DNA from: DASXRU01 sp034665305
GTDB lineage: Bacteria > Acidobacteriota > Blastocatellia > Pyrinomonadales > Pyrinomonadaceae
Length of the DNA: 64,000 nucleotides
NCBI GenBank assembly: GCA_034665305.1
Contig: JAXDFZ010000011.1
Location: forward strand, 124,001-188,000
Direction: 5' to 3'
In this document: positions 54,950-63,703 of the stretch, in pieces
Position numbering within the stretch: position 1 is the stretch's first letter
Layout: the number at the start of each line of letters is the position of its first letter
The notes under the pieces: model-generated
What the model was told of the DNA's origin: nothing
What the model saw: the letters and a program-made list of their open reading frames with translations, nothing else
Databases searched by the model: none
Made by a program: the position numbers and the translations under genes

Positions 54950-55555
54950 TTACAGTAGCGGATGCCGCGAGATGTCTGTGTAGCGCGAGCCTGCACCGCT
55001 TAGTTCGCTACGAATAACCACCAGCTCATTAGCTTCAAACTTCAGCGGGGAAAATCCCATCTGCCGGTGAGCGTCTGCTAACTCAAGCGCAGCCGCCGGT
55101 TGCCGTACCCGCGCAATCGTAAGATGAGGACGGAACGCGCGCTGTTCCCGTGCGAAACCCTGCGCAGCACACTCTGTTTCCAGTCGTCCATTCAGACCAG
55201 CGAGACCTTCATCAGGATTCCTAATTCCAATCCATAGAACTCTAGGCCGGCCGCGGTCGGGAAAAGCCCCGCAGCCTTCCGCGCTCAGGGAAATTGGTTT
55301 CAGTCCGGCGACCGCGCGTTCGGCGGCCAGCGAGAGTGCGGCCACGCGATCGACACCTACCTCGCCCAGAAACTTTATTGTCAGGTGAAGCTTGTCGTCG
55401 CGATTCCAACTCGCCTGAGCATCGGGAACAGATTCACGCAAGCGTGCAATATGCGCCTGTACTCGTTCGCGGAGTTCGCGAGGCAAATTGATAGCGCAGA
55501 ACACGCGCCAGGAGGTGCTGGAAAGGCCAATCTTTCGTGCGCTATCGTTTGGCAA
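54950..55555 (-). CDS. thpR: RNA 2',3'-cyclic phosphodiesterase (ThpR/2H family)
   Basis: A 201-residue 2H phosphoesterase with the two diagnostic motifs HLTIKFLG and HLTIARVR, whose histidines open 2',3'-cyclic phosphates of RNA. WRVFCAINLP near the N-terminus also fits the family. Cytoplasmic, monocistronic, between two repeat-filled gaps. Confidence 0.92.
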   Translation of the reverse strand: MPNDSARKIGLSSTSWRVFCAINLPRELRERVQAHIARLRESVPDAQASWNRDDKLHLTIKFLGEVGVDRVAALSLAAERAVAGLKPISLSAEGCGAFPDRGRPRVLWIGIRNPDEGLAGLNGRLETECAAQGFAREQRAFRPHLTIARVRQPAAALELADAHRQMGFSPLKFEANELVVIRSELSGAGSRYTDISRHPLL

Positions 55556-55584
55556 GCGACTCTGGAAGTTTCTTCAGCGCCAAA

Positions 55585-55732
55585 GGCGCGAAATGCAACA
55601 GCCTGGGCCAGCGGCCCAGGTCAAAAAAAGTGATTTTGAATCGAGTGCTGAAGGCACGGCATATTCCGCGCCCGTGACTTTTGCATTTCGCGCCTGCAGC
55701 GCGAAACCCGCCCGCTATCGCCGGCGGTACTG
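55585..55732. repeat. Inverted repeat and hairpins downstream of the acylase gene
   Basis: GGCGCGAAATGCAA at 55585-55598 recurs perfectly inverted at 55681-55694, with further small hairpins (CCTGGGCCAGCGGCCCAGG, GGCGCGAAA-type) inside. It occupies the gap between thpR and the acylase gene. Confidence 0.8.
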
Positions 55733-55767
55733 ACAAGATTGATCCGTCCGCTCTTCGCCCGTGGCCA

Positions 55768-58287
55768 TTACTTCGGTTCCATCACGAGCGTCTCGCGGGT
55801 CGCTTCCGTCACGGCTGCAGGGCTGAAAGGAAACGGGCGGGGCGTGACGTTGCGCCAATCATCAAGCTGATCTTTCCAGTGCGGACTCGCAGGCAAACCG
55901 GATTGGCCGAGGGCAATTCCATGTTGCGTCTTGTTCCAATCGCTGGGGTCGGCGATTAACCGCATGGAAACGGCCGTCCCCACGTTTACAGTTGCACCCA
56001 GCAGGAAGGGCGTGCCGCTTTGCGGAAAGGGCCCGACGGTAAACTGGCTCCCAACCAGCGGCGCCCCGGCGAGCGGATGGCTGAACCGCGCCGGCGACAT
56101 CGCTCCCCAGGTCCATTTCGCTTCGTCGGCTCCCAAGCTTTTGATCAATGCCTGGCGCGCATCAACGTAACTCGCCCGCAGCAAATCAGCGTAGTTATTA
56201 AATTCCTTTGGCAGCCACTCGCGCGGCTGTTCTTTTATTACCCGGTCGATCAGCAAATCGGAATTCGGCCACACGTAATTCTTGAACAACTGATCGCCCA
56301 GCGTAGCCGTCAGGACCCGCTGGCGAAACGCTACGCGCATCTGCGCTACGACCGGCGCCACTCGCGAGTCGGCATCGAGGCGACCATTCCACGATGCAAA
56401 GGATGCAACGGAGGCACGCATCTGATCGTCCATCAGCTGCCCTTGCATGGTGCGGACCACCTCACTTGCGAAGTGTGCTCCGGCGATGCTGTAAACGTCG
56501 CCCTGAATCCGGCGGAAGTCATCGATCGTTAGTTTCGGTTTTTGGTTCAGCAAATCAAAAATGCGGCGCGCCCGGTAAGGTTGGGCCCAGTGATGCGTCA
56601 GAAAGTGTGAATAGCTGGCGCCGACCACGCGCTGGTTGGCCGTAACAATTATTCCGGACGGCGGATCGTATACATGCGGAAGCTTGGCGAAGGGAATGAA
56701 CCCGGTCCATTCGCCGGCGTCCGTGGTGCCGTCGTATGGCACGCTGCCGTCGCCGCTCTTGCGAATCGGAACGTGGCCGGCGCCATAGTATCCAATGTGA
56801 CCGTCTACGTCGGCGTAAACAAAGTTCTGAGTCGGACCGGTGTACCCGCTAAGTGCCGCGGTGAACTCTTTCCAGTTGTGCGCGCGATTCACGCGAAACA
56901 GACCTTCCACTTCCACTGAATCAGACGTGAGCGCAGGCCAGCGCAAAGCGTAGCGCGCCCCGTCCTTGTCCAAAACGATTGGACCATGCCGCGTGACGGT
57001 GACGTCAAAGGTTTGCGTTTCAGTTTCAGCATTGGCGAAGCCCTTGCGAACTTTGATCTGTTCGTGCCGTATTTCGGCTTCCTGCCAGCCTGACGGCGTT
57101 TGATAGCGCGTGGGATTTTCCTTGTCGAACTTTTCCAGGTAGAGATCCTGAACGTCGGGATTCAGGTTTGTAACTCCCCACGCGATGCGGTCGTTGTGGC
57201 CAATTACTATGCCGGGCGCGCCGGGAAAAGTGACGCCGGCAACATGCATCCCGGGCGCAACCAGTTCAGCCATGTACCAGATGTTAGGAGCGAACGCGGG
57301 CAAGTGCGGATCATTCGCCAGCAGCGGCTTGCCTGACACTGTCCGTTTGCCGGAAACGACCCAGTTGTTGCTGGCCTGGGTCCAGTCTTCGGCGAAGGAA
57401 GGTAAGCAGTCGGCAGTGGGCAGTGAGCAGTCGGAATCACGCGAGTCTGCGAGGACACCGGCGATTTGAAAGGCGCGGTGCTGAGTCTCGGCTAACTTTG
57501 CAACGTCCGCGGGATTTGTAGGGGCGGCACTTCGTGGCCGCCCCATTGTCACATCATTCAAGGAAGGGGGTGGCCACGGAGTGCCACCCCTACGAAGTGC
57601 CTGCGGCGAGTTCCCATGCGCCCGCACTCCGAGATCTTTACCTACAGCCAAAACATCGAGCGGCGTGATTTCAAGCAAGAGTGCGTCACGTTTTTCCTTC
57701 GGCAGATTTGACAAGGACGCGCGCATTACGTCCACCGGCCAGGTGTTGGAAAGAACTTCGTAGAGCAGTTTGCCAACTGCCAAAGTGTCCGCGGGCACCC
57801 AGGGACGCGGTTTGTACTGCAGAATCAAGAACTCCGGCGGCAGGTTCTGAGGCGTGCGCGTCGCGATGTACGCGTTGACGCCTTTCGCATAAGCCTCCAG
57901 CACCGCGCGCATCGGCGCAACCATTTTCGCGGCCGTATCGTCGACAACGCGCGCGAAGCCCATTGTGCGATGGCGCTGGTCCTGGGCCAGTGCTGCCGCT
58001 CCGAGTATCTCCGCCAGTTCGCCGCGAACATTTCGCCGCAGCAGATCCATCTGCCACAGACGATCGCTGGCCATCACATAACCCTGCGCAAAATAGAGAT
58101 CGTCGTCGTTCTTCGCTTCGATGTAGGGGATGCCACGTTCATCGCGCCGCACGATCACGCGATCGCGAAGCCCGGAAATCTGGATTGTAGTGCTGGCGGC
58201 TTGTTGGCCATATGTGTCAGCCACGACTCCGCCAGCACAGAAAATTGAAATGGCGACCATCACGCTTACGATTGTCTTTCGCGTCAT
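55768..58287 (-). CDS. Penicillin acylase family (Ntn-hydrolase) protein
   Basis: Exported amidohydrolase of about 839 residues, made as a precursor cut into alpha and beta chains. A signal peptide covers about 5-28. The alpha chain has RDERGIPYIEA and FAQGYVMASDRLWQMDLLRR; the beta chain begins at Ser 306 in QASNNWVVSG, the N-terminal nucleophile, followed by NDPHL and FPGAPGIVIGHNDRIAWG. The region just before Ser 306 contains two in-frame repeat-derived inserts. ATG at 58287 is preferred; a TTG six codons upstream (58305) is an alternative. It probably hydrolyses amides such as acyl-homoserine lactones or beta-lactams; the substrate is not predictable. Confidence 0.92.
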   Translation of the reverse strand: MTRKTIVSVMVAISIFCAGGVVADTYGQQAASTTIQISGLRDRVIVRRDERGIPYIEAKNDDDLYFAQGYVMASDRLWQMDLLRRNVRGELAEILGAAALAQDQRHRTMGFARVVDDTAAKMVAPMRAVLEAYAKGVNAYIATRTPQNLPPEFLILQYKPRPWVPADTLAVGKLLYEVLSNTWPVDVMRASLSNLPKEKRDALLLEITPLDVLAVGKDLGVRAHGNSPQALRRGGTPWPPPSLNDVTMGRPRSAAPTNPADVAKLAETQHRAFQIAGVLADSRDSDCSLPTADCLPSFAEDWTQASNNWVVSGKRTVSGKPLLANDPHLPAFAPNIWYMAELVAPGMHVAGVTFPGAPGIVIGHNDRIAWGVTNLNPDVQDLYLEKFDKENPTRYQTPSGWQEAEIRHEQIKVRKGFANAETETQTFDVTVTRHGPIVLDKDGARYALRWPALTSDSVEVEGLFRVNRAHNWKEFTAALSGYTGPTQNFVYADVDGHIGYYGAGHVPIRKSGDGSVPYDGTTDAGEWTGFIPFAKLPHVYDPPSGIIVTANQRVVGASYSHFLTHHWAQPYRARRIFDLLNQKPKLTIDDFRRIQGDVYSIAGAHFASEVVRTMQGQLMDDQMRASVASFASWNGRLDADSRVAPVVAQMRVAFRQRVLTATLGDQLFKNYVWPNSDLLIDRVIKEQPREWLPKEFNNYADLLRASYVDARQALIKSLGADEAKWTWGAMSPARFSHPLAGAPLVGSQFTVGPFPQSGTPFLLGATVNVGTAVSMRLIADPSDWNKTQHGIALGQSGLPASPHWKDQLDDWRNVTPRPFPFSPAAVTEATRETLVMEPK
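57400..57435. repeat. GCAGT-type tandem repeat inside the acylase gene
   Basis: Units of the type GCAGTGGGCAGTGAGCAGTC, related to the intergenic CACTGCTCACTG array at about 62640-62672, are translated in frame as SDCSLPTADCLP. The segment lies in the putative spacer just before the catalytic serine. Confidence 0.75.
57518..57593. repeat. Palindromic repeat element inserted within the acylase gene
   Basis: GTAGGGGCGGCACTTCGTGG at 57518 and its near-perfect inverse ending at 57593 form a 27-28 base hairpin with about a 21-base loop. It is a typical intergenic-class element but lies inside the coding frame, adding about 38 Pro/Arg/Gly-rich residues without breaking the frame. Confidence 0.85.
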
Positions 58288-58406
58288 ACAGGAGGACCTC
58301 ATCAAAGTTTATTCATAGAAAGTAGATCCGGCGGCGGCTTTGCTTGTAGCGTAAAAGCGCACGTTTGCGCAAGGTGCGTACGTGGCAATAGAGCGAATCC
58401 GCGCAG

Positions 58407-58493
58407 TGAGGTCAGTACCACCACGCGGTAGCGGGTGGGTCGCCCGGGTGCTTGCCATTACCCACCCGCTACCGCGTGGTGGTACTGACCTCA
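58407..58493. repeat. Perfect 34-bp inverted repeat
   Basis: Arms 58407-58440 and 58460-58493 are perfectly complementary (core ACCACCACGCGGTAGCGGGT) around a 19-base loop. A strong REP-like hairpin in the divergent gap between the acylase and the beta-barrel gene. Confidence 0.9.
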
Positions 58494-58519
58494 TACACAC
58501 GTTGACCGCGCGATCCTTA

Positions 58520-59407
58520 ATGACTACAATCCGTCGCATGTCGAAGGGGAAACTTTTGTCACTCTGCGTCTTGCTGCTGGTACTCGGTGCTGCGACGCGC
58601 GCCCCTGCGCAGCAGCGACCGCTGCTCACCGAAGACGTCGATATTATCCCGCAGGGCTCGCTGCGAATCGAAACCGGTGTAGATTTTTTCCAGGGGGCGA
58701 AGTTTCCCGTATCCGGACTTACCGGCGATTTGACGCGCGTCGGAGTTATCGGAATTCATATCGGCCTCTCTCCCAATGTCGAGATTTCGATTGAAGGCGT
58801 GGCGCAGAATTTCCTGAGCATAAACTCACGCGGCGGGTCCGCAATTCCTTTGAACGTCGCACCGGGCGCGCTTTCAACGAATGACTTTGGCGACTTTTCG
58901 CTCTCCACCAAGATCAAGCTGCGGCGCGAAACCCGGAATGGACCATCGCTGGGATTCCAATTCGGAGTAGAACTTCCCAACTCGAACCAGGCCCGGGGTA
59001 TCGGTATCAATCAAACAAATGCTTACGGGCAAGTTCTTTTCGGAAAGAAATTTGGACGAGACGACCGCGTAAACACCTTCGGCAATCTAGGGATCGCAAT
59101 TCTGACTGCACCAACCGCCCTCTTTACTCAAAATGATGTTCTGACTTACGGCGCTGCCGGTATCGTTCGCATCAACAAGCAATTCAGCCTGGCCGGCGAA
59201 GTAAATGGCCGGGCCAACACGCGCCCCGGCAATGGCCCGCTGGGCACAGAGTCACAGGCCCAGGCACGGCTCGGCATGCAGGTGCGGGCATCGGGATTGA
59301 GATTTGATGTCGCCGGTATCAAAGGTCTAACCAGTTTCAGCCCCAACTCCGGAATCACGATTGGCGTCACCTATGACTCGCCGGTGATATTTGCTCCTGT
59401 AAAATAA
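58520..59407 (+). CDS. Outer-membrane beta-barrel protein
   Basis: About 295 residues from the ATG at 58520 (ATG 58538 possible). A basic start and hydrophobic signal (KLLSLCVLLLVLGAATRAPA) is followed by QQRPLLTEDVDIIPQGSLRIETGVDFFQ and many alternating-residue strands, ending IFAPVK. It resembles transporter-like outer-membrane barrels of unknown cargo. The frame upstream of 58520 only translates the 34-bp inverted repeat and is excluded. Confidence 0.75.
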   Translation: MTTIRRMSKGKLLSLCVLLLVLGAATRAPAQQRPLLTEDVDIIPQGSLRIETGVDFFQGAKFPVSGLTGDLTRVGVIGIHIGLSPNVEISIEGVAQNFLSINSRGGSAIPLNVAPGALSTNDFGDFSLSTKIKLRRETRNGPSLGFQFGVELPNSNQARGIGINQTNAYGQVLFGKKFGRDDRVNTFGNLGIAILTAPTALFTQNDVLTYGAAGIVRINKQFSLAGEVNGRANTRPGNGPLGTESQAQARLGMQVRASGLRFDVAGIKGLTSFSPNSGITIGVTYDSPVIFAPVK

Positions 59408-59409
59408 AG

Positions 59410-59522
59410 CGTACTTCGTACTTTGTGCTTGGTACTTCGCACTTCGTAGTTCGTGCTTTGTGTTTTGGTCGTTTTGAAGGCTCGGTCAAAGCACGGAGTA
59501 CAAAGCACAAAGTACAAAGCAC
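59410..59522. repeat. GTACTTCGTACTTTGTGC-type inverted tandem repeats
   Basis: Short units such as GTACTTCGTACTTTGTGCTT on the left (59411-59465) reappear as the reverse complement on the right (59488-59522). Frames across it produce low-complexity peptides, so the downstream gene start is placed after it. Confidence 0.8.
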
Positions 59523-59533
59523 CCGGTCGCGCT

Positions 59534-60181
59534 ATGTTCGATTGGCTACACGCTGCTGCTCGCTGGTTGGGGGCCTACATCGTCAGCGTCCCGCTGTATA
59601 TCGCCGCGCCGGTGATGGTCCTCATCGGCGCGCTCGATTCCTCGCTGCTCTCTCTTCCGGAAATTAATGACTATCTGGTGGTGGCCCGTTGCTATGCGCA
59701 CCCGCGCGCGGTTTTCATCTTCCCGTTGTTTGCGGCGCTGGGATCGGCCCTTGGCTGTTTGCTGCTTTACACGATTATTCGGCGCGGCGGACAGACCGTA
59801 TTGCGGCGTCGCTTTCGCGCCGACCACATACAGCGAGTCGAAGCCGCCTATGCGCGATTCGGCATTCTGGCTCTGGCGATTCCGGCGTTGTTGCCGCCGC
59901 CCATGCCTTTCAAAATTTTTGTGGCGACCGCGGGCGCGATGGAGTTTCCCCGCCGGCGTTTCCTAATCACGATCCTGGTGGCCCGCTCGCTCCGCTATTA
60001 CGTCGAAGGAACCCTCGCCGTTTTCTACGGCGAACGCGTGTTACGCTTTCTGAAAGACAATGGCCTGATGATCATCAGCATCGTCGCTGGTGTTTGCCTG
60101 CTGGCGCTGGTAGCTTATTTGCTTTCGGGAAGAGGCAGGGCGGCGTTTGCGAAGGGAAATGACAGCAAAGCTGAGGAATAA
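59534..60181 (+). CDS. VTT/DedA-like membrane protein (first copy)
   Basis: About 215 residues from the ATG at 59534. Several membrane helices and the re-entrant signature PLFAALGSALGCLLLYTIIRRGG followed by RRFRADHIQRVEAAYARFG and LLPPPMPFKIFVATAGAMEF are typical of VTT-domain proteins (YqaA/DedA group), thought to move lipids or ions across the inner membrane. It ends in a polar tail. The gene at 60363 is a paralogue. Confidence 0.85.
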   Translation: MFDWLHAAARWLGAYIVSVPLYIAAPVMVLIGALDSSLLSLPEINDYLVVARCYAHPRAVFIFPLFAALGSALGCLLLYTIIRRGGQTVLRRRFRADHIQRVEAAYARFGILALAIPALLPPPMPFKIFVATAGAMEFPRRRFLITILVARSLRYYVEGTLAVFYGERVLRFLKDNGLMIISIVAGVCLLALVAYLLSGRGRAAFAKGNDSKAEE

Positions 60182-60246
60182 CGTGGTCGGGACCAATTCG
60201 CGATAGCCCGTCTGGATTGATTTGCCGACAGTAGTCGGAATTATCG

Positions 60247-60340
60247 GCGCCGAAGAAGGCGGGCGGTAGCCCGCCGCTAAACGATAGAACTTAGAAAGCC
60301 GATTGCGCCGAAGAAGGCGGCCGGCCGCTAAACGTAGAAG
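60247..60340. repeat. Tandem GCCGAAGAAGGCGG repeat
   Basis: The string GCGCCGAAGAAGGCGG followed by CCGCTAAACG occurs twice, at about 60248 and 60306, with slight differences. It overlaps the 5' part of the frame of the second VTT gene, which is why I place that start after it. Confidence 0.7.
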
Positions 60341-60362
60341 TCAGAAAGGACTAATTCAACTC

Positions 60363-60980
60363 TTGAAGTGGCTCTTCGGAAGACTGGCAAAAGTCTCTAA
60401 TTATTTGATCACCTTCGGGCCATTCGGCCTATTTGCGATTGCGCTGCTCGACGGCGCGTTCGTTCCGATGGCCGGCGGTCCGGACGCAGTGGTGATGCTG
60501 CTGTCCGCTTCGCGTCCCGGCTGGATGGTTTTCTATGCGGGGGCGGCAAGTCTGGGTTCGACCGCCGGCTGCATAATCCTCTACTACCTATCCAAGCGCG
60601 GGGGGCGTCGCGCCCTCGCGAGGTTCTCGCCTTCCAAGCAAGCGCGCGTCAAAGATTTGATCGAACGCTACGACGTTTTATCGGTACTGGTCGCATCACT
60701 GCTTCCGCCGCCGTTTCCTTTCAAACTATTTGTGGTATCGGCCGGCGTTTTTCGGCTCAGCATCATGCGCTTCGCCATCGCCATCTTTGCCGGACGTGCG
60801 TTCCGTTATTTGCTCGAGGGTTACCTGGCGGCGCGTTACGGAGATCATGCTAAAGAATGGCTCGCGCACTACTATCCGGCCATTGGAATCAGCTTGGCAG
60901 TCCTGATAGTTCTGGCATTCATCGGCCGCAGCTTGTGGCGACACCGGCAGGCGCCAACCGTTTCAGAGATCGAGAGCTAA
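60363..60980 (+). CDS. VTT/DedA-like membrane protein (second copy)
   Basis: About 205 residues from a TTG at 60363 (AAAGGA upstream); the longer frame from 60303 starts inside a repeat. It has the same signature as the preceding protein: LLDGAFVPMAGGPDAVVML, GSTAGCIILYYLSKRGG and SLLPPPFPFKLFVVSAGVF. The pair probably arose by duplication. Its 3' end overlaps the convergent exonuclease gene by 18 bases. Confidence 0.83.
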   Translation: MKWLFGRLAKVSNYLITFGPFGLFAIALLDGAFVPMAGGPDAVVMLLSASRPGWMVFYAGAASLGSTAGCIILYYLSKRGGRRALARFSPSKQARVKDLIERYDVLSVLVASLLPPPFPFKLFVVSAGVFRLSIMRFAIAIFAGRAFRYLLEGYLAARYGDHAKEWLAHYYPAIGISLAVLIVLAFIGRSLWRHRQAPTVSEIES

Positions 60981-61820
60981 CTGCGCCTCGTCGCGCCGCG
61001 CGCGCCTTGCTTCCGGGTTGAGCCGGAAACTGCGTGCGGCTCCGATGTTCTTAATTCCCAATTCATCCATCTGCTGCAATAGCCGAAGCAGGATGTGCGC
61101 GGTCGCCAGCGCATCACTGCCCGCGCGGTGACGAGCGGAAATTTCAATTCCAAAGTGTTCCGCAACCGCGTCGAGCCGATAGCGGCGCAACTCCGGAATC
61201 AAGTGCCGCGACAGGGCGATGGTGCAGAGGCTGATGTTTCCCATTCGCAGGCCAGGAAATGCGCGGCCGACTTCATGGTTTAGCACTCGCAAATCGAAAG
61301 GCGCATTGTGCGCTACCAGCACACCATCGCCGACGAAGTCCAGCCACTCATCGGCAATCTCAGCAAACGTTGGTGAATGTTGGACCAAGCCATCAGAAAT
61401 TCCCGTTAGCGAACTAATGAACGGCGGAATCGGCGTGCCGGGATTAAGAAGTTTTTCGAAGCGGGCGACAATTCTTCCGCCGCTGACGTGATAAGCTCCG
61501 ATTTCGATAATGCGAGACGGCAGCAGTTTGGTGCCGGCGGCTTCCACGTCCACGACGATGAAGTCCGTATCCGCCAACATGCGTCCGTCGTGATCGCGCT
61601 CAACCAGGTTGACCTGGAAATCTTCGCCCAGTTCAAATCGCGGGTCGGCGCCGAGCAGATCGCCAATCAGCTTGCCTGCCAGGGCGCTATCGATATTTGC
61701 AAGTTTGAAAACGGCGTCCACAACTTCGACGGCCGAGGCACAACCACCACACGCCTGCAGCAGGTCCGCCGTTTCTTGTACCAGGGTGGAGTCCGAAATA
61801 AGATTGCGCCGCGAAAGCAT
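60963..61820 (-). CDS. DEDDh 3'-5' exonuclease (DnaQ/epsilon-like)
   Basis: A 285-residue protein. An N-terminal helical part (1-80) precedes an exonuclease domain with VVDVEAAG (D91, E93), HNAPFD (D176) and ARHRAGSDA (H231, D236), the DEDDh metal-binding set. It resembles the epsilon-type exonucleases associated with repair or polymerase III proofreading. LPSRIIEIGAY and LNPGTPIPPFISSLTGI are further family landmarks. Cytoplasmic; convergent with the VTT gene. Confidence 0.9.
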   Translation of the reverse strand: MLSRRNLISDSTLVQETADLLQACGGCASAVEVVDAVFKLANIDSALAGKLIGDLLGADPRFELGEDFQVNLVERDHDGRMLADTDFIVVDVEAAGTKLLPSRIIEIGAYHVSGGRIVARFEKLLNPGTPIPPFISSLTGISDGLVQHSPTFAEIADEWLDFVGDGVLVAHNAPFDLRVLNHEVGRAFPGLRMGNISLCTIALSRHLIPELRRYRLDAVAEHFGIEISARHRAGSDALATAHILLRLLQQMDELGIKNIGAARSFRLNPEARRARRDEAQLALDL

Positions 61821-61986
61821 GCGATGATTGTAGTGCGGGTCTTTTGCGATTGCGAATTGCAGAATGCGGATTGCGGATTTGAAGATCTACAGAGCACGTT
61901 TTTCTTGTGCTTAATTCGGGAAATGCTCAGCGCGCAACCGGCTAAGCCTTTTGGTGGGGCTGCTCCCACAACACTGCGGAGGCCTT

Positions 61987-62574
61987 TTGACACCAGAAGA
62001 CGTAATCGCAAAGTTTAGAATGACCGGCGCGTTGCTGGAGGGACATTTTGTTCTCTCGAGCGGGCTCCACAGCTCAACCTATCTGCAGTGCGCCATTGCT
62101 TTGCAGCAACCATCGGTGGCGGCTGTGTTTGGCGCCGCTATTGCTGAACGAGTTCGCGAACAGAACGTGCAGACCATCGCTGCTCCGGCAATCGGCGGCA
62201 TCATCATCGGTTACGAAGTGGCGCGGAGTTTGGATGTGCGGTTCATTTGGACTGAGCGGGAACAGGGAACGATGTCGCTGCGCCGCGGTTTCGCGGTCGC
62301 CCCCGGCGAGCGGATCCTGGTCGTCGAGGACGTCATCACAACTGGGGGCTCCACGCGCGAAACAATCGAAGTACTGACGGCGGCGGGCGCTGATGTTGTC
62401 AGCGCGGCTTCGATCATCGATCGCTCGGGCGGCAATGCGGACGTCGGAGTGCCGCGATTGGCACTTGCTACTTTGGAAGTGCCGGCTCTTGATCCATCAA
62501 TTTGTCCCGCCTGTGCGCGCGGTGAGTTAGCAATCAAACCTGGCAGCAGGACGGCCGTGAACCGTAAACAGTGA
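61987..62574 (+). CDS. pyrE: Orotate phosphoribosyltransferase
   Basis: Pyrimidine-synthesis enzyme joining orotate and PRPP to form OMP. The start is a TTG at 61987 with GGAGG four bases upstream, matching the family start LTPEDVIAKF; an ATG at 61951 adds 12 unrelated residues. GHFVLSSGLHS, the PRPP-binding VVEDVITTGGS and IGGIIIGYEVAR are all present. The C-terminal extension has CPAC, as in a subgroup of PyrE proteins. Confidence 0.92.
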   Translation: MTPEDVIAKFRMTGALLEGHFVLSSGLHSSTYLQCAIALQQPSVAAVFGAAIAERVREQNVQTIAAPAIGGIIIGYEVARSLDVRFIWTEREQGTMSLRRGFAVAPGERILVVEDVITTGGSTRETIEVLTAAGADVVSAASIIDRSGGNADVGVPRLALATLEVPALDPSICPACARGELAIKPGSRTAVNRKQ

Positions 62575-62705
62575 ACGTGAACCGTGAACCGTGAACAGTA
62601 AACTGTAAACAGAACATTAAGTCGACGTGTACCGTTCACTGCCACTGCCACTGCTCACTGCTCACTGCTCACTGTTTACGGTTCACGATTCACGGTTCAC
62701 GATTT
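62566..62705. repeat. GTGAACCGTGAAC / CACTGCTCACTG repeat array
   Basis: Tandem GTGAACCGTGAAC-type units on the left (62569-62611) are inverted on the right as GTTTACGGTTCACGATTCAC (about 62673-62701), with CACTGCTCACTG units at about 62640-62672 between. The latter family is also found inside the acylase gene. It overlaps the last codons of pyrE. Confidence 0.85.
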
Positions 62706-62712
62706 TTCCCCA

Positions 62713-63465
62713 ATGAATTTCAAGCTCACGCTCCAATACGACGGCACGGATTTTCACGGTTGGCAGATCCAGAATGAGCTGCGTACCGTACAGGGCGAGT
62801 TAACGCGCGTCCTGTCGCTGCTGGAAGGCGGGGCCGTGGTAGTTCATGGTTCGGGTCGCACGGACGCGGGTGTACATGCAGAAGGGCAAGTCGCCAGCGT
62901 GCAACTGCAACGGACCTTCACGCCTGAGAAACTGCGGTCCGCAATCAACGGCAACCTGGAGCGGGACGTGCGGGTTTTGGATGTGCGCGAAGTTGATGAC
63001 GATTTCCATGCGCGGTATTCAGCCCGCGGCAAAACATATATTTACCGAATTGTGAGCGCGCCGGTTATTTCACCTTTTTGGAACCGCTACGCGTTACAGG
63101 AAGCACGAACCCTCGATCTATCGCGCCTGCGGTCCGCTGCGCAGGTCTTCCTCGGAGAGCATGACTGGACCGCGTTTTCTGCCGCGCAAACCGATAGTGA
63201 AACCCGCGTGCGAACCATCACTGCCCTGGAAGTTTCCGAGCGCTGGGATGAGCGTGGCCAGTGCCCTTTGATTGAAATCTGGGCGACGGCGGATGGGTTT
63301 CTGCGTTACATGGTGCGCTCGATTGTGGGCACGTTGCTGGCGGCGGCGCGCGAGGAAATTGAAGAGGAACAGATCCAACGTGCTATTCAAACCGGCGAAC
63401 GATCGCTGGCGGGTGCGACTGCGCCGGCTTGCGGGTTAACGCTTAAGAGCGTTCTCTACGACTGA
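62713..63465 (+). CDS. truA: tRNA pseudouridine(38-40) synthase TruA
   Basis: A 250-residue enzyme modifying positions 38-40 of tRNA anticodon arms. The catalytic Asp 51 lies in GSGRTDAGVHA. DGTDFHGWQIQ near the start and FLRYMVRSIVGTLL near the C-terminus are typical. Complete length; follows the repeat array after pyrE. Confidence 0.95.
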   Translation: MNFKLTLQYDGTDFHGWQIQNELRTVQGELTRVLSLLEGGAVVVHGSGRTDAGVHAEGQVASVQLQRTFTPEKLRSAINGNLERDVRVLDVREVDDDFHARYSARGKTYIYRIVSAPVISPFWNRYALQEARTLDLSRLRSAAQVFLGEHDWTAFSAAQTDSETRVRTITALEVSERWDERGQCPLIEIWATADGFLRYMVRSIVGTLLAAAREEIEEEQIQRAIQTGERSLAGATAPACGLTLKSVLYD

Positions 63466-63508
63466 AATCAGGCGGGCGATTGAGATTGGCTCTCGCCAGG
63501 AGTAGGTT

Positions 63509-63656
63509 GCGACGCTTAGGGTCGCGGTGAATTTAGCCGTGGCTTTCAAGCCACGGATCGACCGTTTGGAAAAAAAACGATCGTCGTGACATTTTGCGCG
63601 CATGTCAGGTCCCGGCCTTGAAAGGCCGGGCTAAAATCCTTCGACGCTAAGCGTCG
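63509..63656. repeat. Series of small hairpin repeats
   Basis: Four hairpins in a row: GCGACGCTTAGGGTCGC (63509), GCCGTGGCTTTCAAGCCACGG (about 63537), CCCGGCCTTGAAAGGCCGGG (63611) and CGACGCTAAGCGTCG (63642). The first and last are related. Typical intergenic repeats between truA and the next gene. Confidence 0.8.
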
Positions 63657-63703
63657 CGGGGGGACCTGTTCCTCAGTCGCATTATTAATTCTTCGAGAGA
63701 CGA

